The position numbers were made by a program, and so were the translations under genes. Positions 55,238 to 64,000 of a DNA stretch of 64,000 bases are shown here, piece by piece (position 1 is the stretch's first letter; each line of letters begins with the position of its first letter). The notes below the pieces were generated by a model, which saw only the letters and a program-made list of their open reading frames with translations, was not told the DNA's origin and did no database searches. This stretch comes from Nitrososphaerota archaeon (GTDB lineage Archaea; Thermoproteota; Nitrososphaeria; Nitrososphaerales; Nitrosopumilaceae): assembly GCA_013287585.1 (NCBI GenBank), contig JABDDN010000001.1, forward strand, positions 24,177 to 88,176, written 5' to 3'.

Positions 55238-56620
55238 TCATTTGTAATAAACTACAAATTTTGTAAATTTTGAAAACGAGACTACAACCACAAATATCAT
55301 GAAAAGAACTATCAAACTAAATGGAAATTCAGGCACTCGTGTAGGGTTTGAAATAACTGATGACATTTCTGCACCTGCAAAGCTATTACCCTTTATGTTT
55401 TCAAATGCTATTGTGATTGGACCTGTGGCATTTGCTGGAATGGGTACTGTGATATTATTGCCTGCATCAGAATCAGAGGCTACGCCAGATTTCTGAAAGA
55501 TTGCTTTATGATTTGCAATTAATGAAAAATCATAGCCTATATCACTAACTGTCTGATTTATGAGATAAGGATCCAGAATTTTAAAGTTAAATTTAGTGTC
55601 AGATCCTGCTGTGATTTTTGGTGGGTCCCAACTCAAACTAATCTTGAACTGTGCATTTCTTGTAAATTGTACTATGGGAAATCCAGTTTCATTACTTGGT
55701 AATAGCGAATAATCCATTTCTGTTTTAGAAGTTTGTTGTTTTATCGCCAAATCTGATAGTTCCTGTTTGTATAATATTAGATGAACTATTCTGTCATCAG
55801 ATGAATAATCATCTATTGTAATAGCATTATCAGGTAGTTTGATTCCATTGACATATGCATCATATTTTGTAACTAGAAAATCCCCAAATGTTTTTGGAAT
55901 CTTGAGCTCTTGATGAACAACTGACACATTATTTATGTTGCCCTCTGACCAATCAAAAGGCATTGCAAAGTCTATAGATTTTTTTTCTGAATCGTAATGG
56001 AAATTATTAATCTGATCATAGTATGCAATAACTGTTACATTCTGATTACCGTAATCTTTATCATGAATTTGGTATTGGTTAGTTTCTGGAATAGATATGG
56101 CAGCATTGTATGACTTGCTGATTTGATTGTCGTACGAACCAATTGTTAATACGTTAATTTTGAATCGGTACAATCCGCCAGAATTAAAGATTGGACCTTT
56201 TATGTCATACTTGCCACTGTGTTGATCAAGCAAGCCAGAAAAAACTGCTCCTTGCTCATTAATTGAAATGTCTCCAGATTCTTGTGGATATGAAAAAATT
56301 AGAAAATTTCCGCTATCACTTTTAAAAATGTGACCAAAAAGAGCTTTGTCACCTTTAAAGGCAGATATTGAAACTGTGACATCAGGAAGTGGTTGTTGAT
56401 TAGCTGCGTCAATAACAAAGAAGTTCATTTGTGTACCTATATGATAAGCATCTATTGAGAATGGTGTAGAGCTAATTGACAAAGTCACATTTTTATTTCC
56501 AATCATTTCAGGTGGTAAAGTTTCACTTGCAAGACCATCTCCATATGCTGATAAAAATAAAAGACCAGAAGATCCAAAAACAATTAAAAGTAGAAAATAT
56601 TTTGTATACAAAGATATCAT
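55238..56620 (-). CDS. Secreted PEF-anchored surface protein
   Basis: 460 residues. Signal peptide (YTKYFLLLIVFGSSGLLFLSAYG), a beta-sandwich-rich body with Ig-like repeats, and a C-terminal VPEFPFSLIVLFMIFVVVV plus basic residues, as in archaeosortase substrates. It has no metal motif. It stands between the metal importer and the copper region. Function unknown. Confidence 0.65.
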   Translation of the reverse strand: MISLYTKYFLLLIVFGSSGLLFLSAYGDGLASETLPPEMIGNKNVTLSISSTPFSIDAYHIGTQMNFFVIDAANQQPLPDVTVSISAFKGDKALFGHIFKSDSGNFLIFSYPQESGDISINEQGAVFSGLLDQHSGKYDIKGPIFNSGGLYRFKINVLTIGSYDNQISKSYNAAISIPETNQYQIHDKDYGNQNVTVIAYYDQINNFHYDSEKKSIDFAMPFDWSEGNINNVSVVHQELKIPKTFGDFLVTKYDAYVNGIKLPDNAITIDDYSSDDRIVHLILYKQELSDLAIKQQTSKTEMDYSLLPSNETGFPIVQFTRNAQFKISLSWDPPKITAGSDTKFNFKILDPYLINQTVSDIGYDFSLIANHKAIFQKSGVASDSDAGNNITVPIPANATGPITIAFENIKGNSFAGAEMSSVISNPTRVPEFPFSLIVLFMIFVVVVSFSKFTKFVVYYK

Positions 56621-56689
56621 ATTCTATACTACAATTAATTTCTCTACCATAAATAAACACTCTAATTAGTTCTCAAAGTGTACGATATC

Positions 56690-57184
56690 TTAAAGAGAAT
56701 TGAAAATATCTGCTAGGCGATCTGCTGATCTCTCTATTAATGTTGGATGATATTTGTTAATTGCATTCTGAACTATCTTTTTGTTTTTTATACTAAAGAC
56801 TTTTTTTAGATCAATTATTTTGAATTCTACAAGATCGTCATTTATGAGTTGACTGAGATAAGTAGAAACTGTAGATTGAGATTTTTTTACTTTTTCAACT
56901 ATTTTATTAAAGACAAGATCTGTTTCAAGTAAAGATAACAAAATTTGTCTTGGAGTTTCTTGTCTAAGACTTTTTATCAAAACCGATTCCTCATTTGTAA
57001 TCCCAAGCGGGTAAAATCTAGTTTTTCTTGAACTTCTTTCTACTTTTACAACCCCAATCTTTTCTAATTTTCTAGTATGATAGCTTAGTACACCATTTTT
57101 CATGCCTGTTTCTCTCATCATCTCACGAAATTTTATTCCAGGGTTTTTTTCAATAAGATCAATTATTTGTAAATCTCTATCCAT
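56690..57184 (-). CDS. Double winged-helix transcription regulator
   Basis: 164 residues. The first wHTH (residues 5-60) reads IIDLIEKNPGIKFREMMRETG...VLSYHTRKLEKIGVVKVER. The second (about 70-125) contains STVSTYLSQLINDDLVEFK. It follows the small membrane gene on the same strand, and both lie downstream of the CopCD-propeller gene. It may control the copper genes. Confidence 0.75.
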   Translation of the reverse strand: MDRDLQIIDLIEKNPGIKFREMMRETGMKNGVLSYHTRKLEKIGVVKVERSSRKTRFYPLGITNEESVLIKSLRQETPRQILLSLLETDLVFNKIVEKVKKSQSTVSTYLSQLINDDLVEFKIIDLKKVFSIKNKKIVQNAINKYHPTLIERSADRLADIFNSL

Positions 57185-57185
57185 C

Positions 57186-57578
57186 TCAATCTCTCCTAAA
57201 TACGCTTAATGCGAACATTCCTAATGTACCAATCATCAAAATATGTCCCAATTCAGCTGCTGAGAATTCTCCAAGATAGTAAGTATATTGCCATGCTGCA
57301 TCTATTACGGAAAACGATTCTGATACAACAAACATAGAAAATGCAATCATGGTAAACAAAAGTCTTCTAGTTCTATTCTTTAAGTATGCAAGAGCAGAAA
57401 TAATACTTAGGAAAACTGCAAAACTAATCCCTGCAAGATGAAGTAGTATGTGGAAAACTTGGAATTGATGAGATATGTGAGGTAGTACAACAGGTATAGC
57501 TAAAAGTCCAACTACCACAAATATCACTATGCTAAGTAAAGTGGATTTATTTTCTAATATCTCACTATATCTGAACAT
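57186..57578 (-). CDS. Four-helix membrane protein
   Basis: 130 residues with four membrane helices. A His-rich helix (VLPHISHQFQVFHILLH) could bind metal or heme. It is one base upstream of the regulator gene and in the same direction as the CopCD-propeller gene, 74 bases downstream of it. Family not recognised; membership in a copper system is inferred from location. Confidence 0.5.
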   Translation of the reverse strand: MFRYSEILENKSTLLSIVIFVVVGLLAIPVVLPHISHQFQVFHILLHLAGISFAVFLSIISALAYLKNRTRRLLFTMIAFSMFVVSESFSVIDAAWQYTYYLGEFSAAELGHILMIGTLGMFALSVFRRD

Positions 57579-57652
57579 GATTAAAATTAGCTCCTCAGAA
57601 ATTTAAACGAACTGGTACAAAAGTAGAACTAGTATTAATTAAATTAAATTTG

Positions 57653-60622
57653 TTAATCCGTATTTTTCTTTACTTGTCTTATACTATTCTTTAGATCTGT
57701 AACACTTTTTGAATAAAAGAATGCAACAATGATTAGTAATCCTGCTATTGAAGGAGCTGCCACATCAGCATAGCTGAAACCTAAGCGTGGGATTCCAATA
57801 GGTAAATTATTTGTTTGAGAATTATCTTGTGTTAATGCAGGATTCACACTTGTTGATATGATTCCAAGCGCATTTGCTCTTTGCTCTGCCATGATTATAT
57901 TGCCTTGAGAATCTACAGTTATCCATTGAACCCATGTATTTTTTGTTGGAATGTCAAATTCACGGAATTGGTCTGTTCTGGGATCCATTACCGCAATTTT
58001 ATCAAATGTATGTTGTGCAATCCATAAGTTATGATAATTATCAAAGACCATTCCAAGTGGTAAGTCGTGTGAGTCTAAGTCTAAGGTGATTTTTTTGAAA
58101 GTCTTTAGAAGTGGATTAAAAACTGAAACTGCATAGCCATCGTGTTCTGAAACAAAAATTTTACCTGTTACCGGATCAGAAATTATTCCTGTAGGAGTAG
58201 CAAGTGTGACATTTTTTTCTGTAGGTGCATATTCATTAATCTTATAATTGTTGGGATCAACACTAGCTATCTTTCCTATTCCTTCTGCAATCCATATTAG
58301 TCCAGATGATCTGTCTATGGTAATTCCTAATGGCTGTGAACCATTTCCTAGATTTATTGAAGTAAAGTTCTTTACAGTTGGATTGAATTTCAATACTACA
58401 TTGCTAGCTGCATCAATTAACCAAATGTTGTTCAAACTATCAATTGTAATACCAGAAAGAATACCTTGAGTTGGAATTTTATAGACTTGATTAGAGTTAT
58501 CACTTGGATTATAATTTCCAATTATTTCTGATATTGGATCTGTATACCATATTTTATTTCCATAATCTAACGCTAAAGCTGACACAATGTTAATCCCATC
58601 GATTTTATGTTCAACGTATTTTGTTGAATTTAGATCAAACTCAAATATTCTGCCACTTTTGATAGCAGAATCACCTACCCAAACTACATTTCTGCTGTTA
58701 TCATACACCGGATAGAAAGGCAAACTGTTATTCCCAGGAATTTTAAATTCTTTAATGTTGGTTGTTAAACTATCCAATTTTGGTTTAACCAGTAAATCAT
58801 CATAAGATGCAACAAGATTAAGTGAATTTTCCTTATTTTGAATCCCCTCTATTCGTGCATTCCAATGTCCTGGGAATCCAAATGCAGTGTTTGCAGAAAA
58901 TATTCCTGTAGAAGTTTGTTGTGCATCTATCGTAATTGGACCTATTCCCTTATCGACCTGTGTTGATCTCAATTGTACTGATTTCATATCTATTGGATTT
59001 TTGTTTGAATCTAAAAATGAAATTTTAAAATCATTATTACCTGTAGAAAATGGATTAATTGTTAGTACTACTCTACTCCCATTTTCTACAAATTTTGTTT
59101 CTGTCAATGAATTGTTAGATATTGTGTTATCTGGTGTATCGAGAGCAAAGATATTTTGTTCCTGTATTGATTGCAGCTGATTTTGAAATTCACTTGATGG
59201 TACTCCAGAATCGACAAGTACGGCCACTGAAGCAATTAATGCTATACCAATTATGGATTCTATTCTTGTGGTTTTACTAAATTTAGATAAAATGGTTTTT
59301 GATTCATAGCTTCTCCCATCTGTTTTATTTTTTGAAGTTAAGATCGTAGTTGTGTTGAATGCCTGTTTTTGGATTATCAACTGATTATAAGCTCCTATGG
59401 CTATCATGGATGCAGCAAGAGAAAGCTTGACGATTAGTATTTTGCCATATGTTGATGCCAAGGTCAAGGCAAGATTATTCTCTAGAGAATATAGCAAAAA
59501 TGGGCCAGTAATTGCAATTGCACCAAGAATTGTTATTGTAATTGTTGAGAACCTAGGAATCAAAATTGATAGGACAGGAACACTGATATTTTGATCAACA
59601 AGTTGCTTTATCTTTGGCATGAAAATAAACGCAATATAGATTACTCCGCCAATCCAAAGAGAAGCAACTACACTATGTATGAAATCTAATATTAACGGTA
59701 ATATCTTACCAGTGGCTGCACCATGACTGATTAAACTTGTAGTTGCAAGCACTATCAAACCAATTCCAAACAATCCTAAAACATTGATCTTGGACGGAAT
59801 TGTATTTGATTTTTTTATCTTGTGATACATGGCAAAAGATAATCCAAACAGTATGGATGCGGCAATCATCCTGATAATCCAAATACTTCCAAATTTCGTA
59901 GATATTGCATCTAAGATTCCTGCATTGATCGAATAGGCTTGAACAGCAATCATGGCAAAACCAGAGAATAATATGATGATAGAACCAATCACAGCCAGTT
60001 TTAGCATACTTGCATCAATTCTTGTTCTAGTTTCTGTTAACGAGTTTGCTAACCATGGAGTTCGTGATATCGGTCCCCATAACCATAATGTTGCAAATGA
60101 AATTCCAACTACTATGACTTGACCAACTAATGCAGGAAATCTTGCAATTGCTTCTGGAATGGAGATCTCTTGATAATTACTACTAGTAGGATTGACAAAA
60201 TTTTGAGGAATTGCTTGACCTATAGCAAAAACTATTGCATTTTCGGTTACATGACCATCTGTTTGATCAAGAACTTTGGTAGTAATGGTATAAATCCCAT
60301 CTTTAAGTCCAGAGGGTAATGATACACTTAATGCAGTTTGATCATTATTGATGTAATGCTGATCCTTTTCTTGTATTTCACTTCCACTGGAATCCAAAAC
60401 TTTTAGCTGACTATACCTGATATCTATAGGATCACTAAAATATACATCAATCTTGGATGGCTGGGTAGCGAATGATTGTCCTTGAGCAGGATCACTTTTC
60501 GTTACAAAAGCGTGCGCATAAGAATTTGGAATGTTTGGAATTACAAATATAGCAGATAAGATAACAACAATAATTAGAATAATTTGAAATGATAATTTGC
60601 CACTAAATTTAATCATGTACAT
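57653..60622 (-). CDS. CopC-CopD-beta-propeller fusion protein
   Basis: 989 residues. Signal peptide (about 1-37) ends in YAHAFV, giving the CopC N-terminal His; the CopC domain runs to about 132 and keeps DGHVTENAIVF. CopD membrane helices span about 155-480. A linker domain follows. A seven-fold propeller (about 625-930) has repeats with NIWL or KIWY and a following FNP or DP. A membrane helix and basic tail close it. Known CopC and CopD bind and import copper; a propeller of Vgb/SMP-30 type is added here. Confidence 0.8.
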   Translation of the reverse strand: MYMIKFSGKLSFQIILIIVVILSAIFVIPNIPNSYAHAFVTKSDPAQGQSFATQPSKIDVYFSDPIDIRYSQLKVLDSSGSEIQEKDQHYINNDQTALSVSLPSGLKDGIYTITTKVLDQTDGHVTENAIVFAIGQAIPQNFVNPTSSNYQEISIPEAIARFPALVGQVIVVGISFATLWLWGPISRTPWLANSLTETRTRIDASMLKLAVIGSIIILFSGFAMIAVQAYSINAGILDAISTKFGSIWIIRMIAASILFGLSFAMYHKIKKSNTIPSKINVLGLFGIGLIVLATTSLISHGAATGKILPLILDFIHSVVASLWIGGVIYIAFIFMPKIKQLVDQNISVPVLSILIPRFSTITITILGAIAITGPFLLYSLENNLALTLASTYGKILIVKLSLAASMIAIGAYNQLIIQKQAFNTTTILTSKNKTDGRSYESKTILSKFSKTTRIESIIGIALIASVAVLVDSGVPSSEFQNQLQSIQEQNIFALDTPDNTISNNSLTETKFVENGSRVVLTINPFSTGNNDFKISFLDSNKNPIDMKSVQLRSTQVDKGIGPITIDAQQTSTGIFSANTAFGFPGHWNARIEGIQNKENSLNLVASYDDLLVKPKLDSLTTNIKEFKIPGNNSLPFYPVYDNSRNVVWVGDSAIKSGRIFEFDLNSTKYVEHKIDGINIVSALALDYGNKIWYTDPISEIIGNYNPSDNSNQVYKIPTQGILSGITIDSLNNIWLIDAASNVVLKFNPTVKNFTSINLGNGSQPLGITIDRSSGLIWIAEGIGKIASVDPNNYKINEYAPTEKNVTLATPTGIISDPVTGKIFVSEHDGYAVSVFNPLLKTFKKITLDLDSHDLPLGMVFDNYHNLWIAQHTFDKIAVMDPRTDQFREFDIPTKNTWVQWITVDSQGNIIMAEQRANALGIISTSVNPALTQDNSQTNNLPIGIPRLGFSYADVAAPSIAGLLIIVAFFYSKSVTDLKNSIRQVKKNTD

Positions 60623-60770
60623 TAACAGTTAAGCTGATTTTACTATATGGCTCTTACTAAGATTCTTAACCAACAATTGAATTAGAGTTTTTAATGTAAA
60701 AATATTAAGAATTAAAATTCAGAATGATTTTTTTCTTTTTAATATCGGCTATGTTCGACATTTGTACTAG

Positions 60771-60780
60771 AAAATATTTA
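60771..60780 (+). promoter_or_regulatory. TATA box for 60804 gene
   Basis: AAAATATTTA centred about 28 bases upstream of GTG 60804, in the AT-rich 181-base gap shared with the divergent CopCD-propeller gene. It predicts a leaderless mRNA. Confidence 0.45.
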
Positions 60781-60803
60781 AGCGAGGGAACGATCCGCAT
60801 ACC

Positions 60804-61712
60804 GTGAATAAAAGGGTCGTAGCAATTTTACTAGCAGGCATAATCTTTTCTGGTATGATATATTCTCATCCAGCATTTGCTCATAATTTTGGTGGAGATG
60901 AAAGTGCATCATTTATCGCAAGAAACTGGGAACTAAGAGCAGAGATGGTAGGAATAGAACAGGATCTTTCAAGCCAGACAGATGTTTCTTGGCATATTAG
61001 CAAAAGTGGTGAATACTGGAATGCAAATGATACTAGAGAAATGGGAGAAAGAAATACATTATTAGCAAAAGAAATTCCATCAACACTATCAGACATTTAC
61101 ACTGCAGCTAATGTAACAAAGCCAGATCCGAATGTTGTAAAACAGAAGGTTGACCAACTTCTGGGATATCTTGATGAAGCGATTCCAGTAAGAATTGACA
61201 AAGATAAAACTCAAAATGCTACTGTGCAAATAACGGCGGTTAATGTTATGGTAAGAGAGACTTTGGAGCATTATGGTGACGCTCTGAATTCTACTTTTAG
61301 TCTTAATGACATGTCGAATATGAACGCGACAAACATGTCAGGCGGTAGTATGTCAGGCATGTCAGCCCAAACAATTGTCAATAATGCTGCGTACACTAGT
61401 GCCAAACTTACAGCAAAGTATGCACAAGACTATTTTGACAAAAATGTTAAGCCACTAGCGCCTGCAAGCTCATCTGTTCAGGTACAAAAGATAGATTCCA
61501 CATTAATGGATCTTAATCAGGAAATTGCTAACAAGGCAGATCCTAATAGTGTAATGATGACGGTTCACATGCAGATGCACCCTGCAATGATAACAGGCTT
61601 TGGTCTTAAGGAAGCATCCGTACCAGAATTTCCAGTACCAACACTATTGGTAATAATTTCTATTGTAGGTGTGATAATGATCACACGATTAAGACCTCAG
61701 TTAAGACAATAA
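60804..61712 (+). CDS. Secreted Met-rich, PEF-anchored protein
   Basis: 302 residues, GTG start. Signal peptide (1-26, ending AFAHN). A helical body includes a Met-rich run (NDMSNMNATNMSGGSMSGMS) and a later VHMQMHP, both of the kind that bind copper. The C-terminus is VPEFPVPTLLVIISIVGVI then basic residues. It is divergent from the CopC-CopD fusion, so a copper-handling role is likely but not shown. Confidence 0.65.
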   Translation: MNKRVVAILLAGIIFSGMIYSHPAFAHNFGGDESASFIARNWELRAEMVGIEQDLSSQTDVSWHISKSGEYWNANDTREMGERNTLLAKEIPSTLSDIYTAANVTKPDPNVVKQKVDQLLGYLDEAIPVRIDKDKTQNATVQITAVNVMVRETLEHYGDALNSTFSLNDMSNMNATNMSGGSMSGMSAQTIVNNAAYTSAKLTAKYAQDYFDKNVKPLAPASSSVQVQKIDSTLMDLNQEIANKADPNSVMMTVHMQMHPAMITGFGLKEASVPEFPVPTLLVIISIVGVIMITRLRPQLRQ

Positions 61713-61739
61713 ATATCACATCATATACTTGAAACTAAA

Positions 61740-62444
61740 ATGAAAACAAGAATAGTAACTCTTGCATCCGTTTCTATTCTAATATTACTAGTAATTTCCG
61801 TTTCTCCCTTTGTCATTAAACCAGCTTCTGCACACATAACAAAAGTATTTGGTAATTACCTTGTAACAGTAGGGTGGCAGAATGAACCCGTCTATAATGG
61901 ATTGTTAAATGCACCTATAGTAGAAGTGAAAAAAGGTAGTGGAGACAGTGCAAAACCTATTATCAACGCTCTAGCTAATATGCAAATCTCGATAAAGTAT
62001 GGTTCAGTAATAAAACAATTAGATTTTGTTCCTAGTAGCACAGCAGATGGACAATACGTCGCTCCGTTGATTCCTACAAGAATTGGCTCTTACAGTTTGA
62101 TAATGAAAGGTACTATAGAAGCTCAAAGCATTGATACTGAGATACCACTAGATGATGTTGCAAGCATAGATACTTTGAATTTTCCACAATCTAGTTCTTC
62201 TGCAGATACTTCCAATATAGGACAAGTTGGAACAATCATCAATCAACTAACAAGTGACATTGAAGATGCAAAAAACAATGCAAATTCAGCTGCTCAAAGT
62301 GTTGCAAACGTTGGTAAATCCTTTCAAGAAGTAAAGGATACTACTGATAAATTATACATGATAAGCATGGTAGGAATAGGTATTGGTGTTGCCGGAATAG
62401 TTATAGCCGTATTTGCCATTTCGCGTAAAGGTGAAAAAATTTGA
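61740..62444 (+). CDS. Secreted membrane-anchored protein
   Basis: 234 residues. Signal peptide ending in SAHITKVFGNYLVTVGW, a beta domain (YLVTVGWQNEPVYNGLLNAPIVEV) that resembles periplasmic copper or heme partner proteins, a coiled-coil linker (about 165-205), and a C-terminal membrane helix. Overlaps the next gene by 4 bases, so cotranscribed with it. Confidence 0.6.
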   Translation: MKTRIVTLASVSILILLVISVSPFVIKPASAHITKVFGNYLVTVGWQNEPVYNGLLNAPIVEVKKGSGDSAKPIINALANMQISIKYGSVIKQLDFVPSSTADGQYVAPLIPTRIGSYSLIMKGTIEAQSIDTEIPLDDVASIDTLNFPQSSSSADTSNIGQVGTIINQLTSDIEDAKNNANSAAQSVANVGKSFQEVKDTTDKLYMISMVGIGIGVAGIVIAVFAISRKGEKI

Positions 62445-63460
62445 TTTTTAATAATAAACTACTAAAATTGTCTTTCGTATTGGTTTTGTTACCACTCTTA
62501 ATTTTGCCTGTATCTGGACAAACGCAATCGCAACAAATCAAACTAACAAGTGGTGGAACCATAAAAGTTGGATTCTCTACAGATCCTGCAAATCCAAATC
62601 CAGGAGACCAGACCAAACTTAAAATCAGTTTCATAAACAAACAAACAAATGCGATTCAACCACACATTGACTATAGAGTTACAGTAACAAAAGGACAAAA
62701 CCAAGTTTTTGGAATTCCCATTACACATGTTGGAGAAGAAGGCGCTGTCAGCATTCCATATCAATTTCAAGATGCAGGAGACTACAAAATTACAGTTAGT
62801 GTAGAGGGCATATTATTCCAACTAATTCCACCAGAGACGGCAGTATTTTCTATCACTATTGGTGGATCACAACCTATACCAACACCACAACCAAAAAGCG
62901 GTTGTCTTATAGCAACTGCAGCATTTGGGTCAGAGCTTGCACCACAAGTACAATTCCTAAGAGAATACAGAGACAATACGATCATGACAACTGTAGCTGG
63001 TTCAAGTTTTCTTAATGCATTCAATACTGTTTATTATTCATTTAGTCCTACAGTAGCTGATGCAGAAAGAACACATCCCCTTTTGCAAGAAACTGTAAGA
63101 GCTGGAATATCTCCACTTCTTGGAATTCTTCAAATGGCAAAATTCTCAACAATTGGAAATAACAATCTTTCAGTTATACTGTCAGGAATAATGGCATCAT
63201 CATTGATTGGTGCAACTTATCTTTGGCCTGCAGGTCTTGCAGTCAAGTCTGTTAGAGAATCGAAGAAACCAAATTCAAAAATTATAATTGCAATAATTTC
63301 TGGAGTGTTGTTTTTGACACTAATCTCAGTTGTTACGAATAATCTGCAGTTTATTATGATCACAACATCTGCAACAGTTTTGACATTTGTGGGACTAGGT
63401 GCAATCTATTCTTCTTGGGCAATTACAAAATTAATGAGAAAGGCAAACACGTTTTTATAG
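62441..63460 (+). CDS. CFI-box membrane protein
   Basis: 339 residues, TTG start. Signal peptide (about 1-27), an Ig-like exported domain (about 45-140), then the CFI-box region: CLIATAAFGSELAPQVQFL...NTI, GSSFLN and YYSFSPTVADAERTHPLLQ. Three or four membrane helices follow. The CFI-box is a widespread C-terminal domain of exported proteins with unknown function. Confidence 0.75.
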   Translation: MIFNNKLLKLSFVLVLLPLLILPVSGQTQSQQIKLTSGGTIKVGFSTDPANPNPGDQTKLKISFINKQTNAIQPHIDYRVTVTKGQNQVFGIPITHVGEEGAVSIPYQFQDAGDYKITVSVEGILFQLIPPETAVFSITIGGSQPIPTPQPKSGCLIATAAFGSELAPQVQFLREYRDNTIMTTVAGSSFLNAFNTVYYSFSPTVADAERTHPLLQETVRAGISPLLGILQMAKFSTIGNNNLSVILSGIMASSLIGATYLWPAGLAVKSVRESKKPNSKIIIAIISGVLFLTLISVVTNNLQFIMITTSATVLTFVGLGAIYSSWAITKLMRKANTFL

Positions 63461-63482
63461 TCCACAATAATTAGCAGGATCC

Positions 63483-64000
63483 ATGAAGTCAAAACTAATA
63501 GGTTCGCTATTCGTTGTTTTGACTCTAGTAGTTGGCATTATGGCATTTGCCCCATCTGCATTTGCAGATGAACAAGTCACTATCGCAAAAGGTGCTGGTG
63601 GCTCGGCAAATGCAGCTTGTGTAACAGCAAGTAATTGTTTTACACCAAATCCAGTAAATGCATCACCTGGTGATACAGTTACATGGACAAATACAGATAC
63701 AGTCATGCACACAGTAACAAGTGGGAAAATAGAAAATACAACAGGCAATATAATAGGTGCTGTTTTTGACAGCGGATATACCCTTACTCCTGGAAAGACA
63801 TTCTCTCACACATTTACAGCTGCAGATGTAGGAACAATCAACTATTATTGTCAAGTTCATCCTTGGATGACAGGAATGGTAACCGTAGGAGTAGCTAGTA
63901 CACCAACACCAACAATTAACGCAACTAACAGTACAACGTCACCAGAATTTGGTCCAGTTGCATCATTAGTTCTTGTAATTGCTATAGTTAGCGTGGTAGC
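63483..64000 (+). CDS. Blue-copper plastocyanin-like protein, cut by window end
   Basis: 172 residues visible. Signal peptide (1-28, AFAPSAFA), then the cupredoxin domain: His76 in MHTVTSG, Cys123, His126 and Met129 in YYCQVHPWMTG, so all four type 1 copper ligands are present. A Thr-rich linker and SPEFGPVASLVLVIAIVS follow, a PEFG-type anchor whose basic end lies beyond the window. Such proteins carry electrons in ammonia-oxidising archaea. ATG 63483 gives the clean signal peptide. Confidence 0.9.
   Translation, partial: MKSKLIGSLFVVLTLVVGIMAFAPSAFADEQVTIAKGAGGSANAACVTASNCFTPNPVNASPGDTVTWTNTDTVMHTVTSGKIENTTGNIIGAVFDSGYTLTPGKTFSHTFTAADVGTINYYCQVHPWMTGMVTVGVASTPTPTINATNSTTSPEFGPVASLVLVIAIVSVV

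Noticed and set aside
1..64000. CRISPR array, insertion sequence or prophage
   Set aside because: I saw no regularly spaced repeats, transposase motifs, terminal inverted repeats or phage genes.

Overview
The window is AT-rich, densely coded archaeal DNA. Archaeal markers are glycerol-1-phosphate dehydrogenase (archaeal lipids), an A/V-type ATP synthase operon, the pantoate kinase/phosphopantothenate synthetase route to CoA, psmB beside the KH/metallo-beta-lactamase ribonuclease FttA, archaeal SepF, and leaderless TATA-driven genes. A blue-copper protein, CopC/CopD proteins, C-terminal PEF/PEFG anchors and many small membrane or zinc-ribbon proteins point to an ammonia-oxidising thaumarchaeon (Nitrososphaeria); the genus cannot be set from the sequence alone. 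I see no insertion sequence, prophage or CRISPR array.

Layout. 1-8 kb: dUTPase, PfkB kinase, LEA-like membrane proteins, cyclophilin, small zinc proteins, an intron-containing tRNA-Arg(CCU), BluB, tRNA-Val(GAC), a PNPOx-like flavoprotein. 8-18 kb: RtcA, NadM, class V aminotransferase, SlyD-like FKBP, G1P dehydrogenase, proteasome beta, FttA, SepF, a PP-loop thiolation enzyme, an M24 peptidase. 18-22.8 kb: a four-gene overlapping CoA operon, then a divergent AbrB-PhoU regulator with no ATG/GTG/TTG start. 22.9-29.3 kb: an FN3 surface protein, a secreted coiled-coil protein whose leader carries a hammerhead ribozyme, a zinc finger, two regulators, a methyltransferase and a Nudix hydrolase. 29.4-41.5 kb: a MacB-like ABC exporter operon, an ABC1 kinase with a probable ATT start, Hsp20, a tmk-dNTPase-pyrH nucleotide operon, and a tandem rhodanese. 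41.6-50.3 kb: the ATP synthase operon K-E-C-F-A-B-D-(small TM ORF)-H-I. 50.3-55.2 kb: divergent pyrI/pyrB, then a NikR-like regulator facing a ZnuABC-type metal importer. 55.2-64 kb: a copper/exported-protein region with a CopC-CopD-propeller fusion, PEF-anchored proteins, a CFI-box protein and a truncated plastocyanin.

The most striking find is a complete hammerhead ribozyme core on the minus strand at 25292-25342, in the gap between a zinc-finger gene and a secreted-protein gene. Predicted cleavage leaves a 27-nt leader with an intact Shine-Dalgarno sequence at ideal spacing. This suggests ribozyme processing of a two-gene archaeal mRNA. Other points worth a look are the tRNA-Arg D-loop insertion, two apparent non-canonical start codons (CTG, ATT), an unlisted small membrane ORF in the ATP synthase operon, and a Cys-bearing insertion in the metal importer ATPase.
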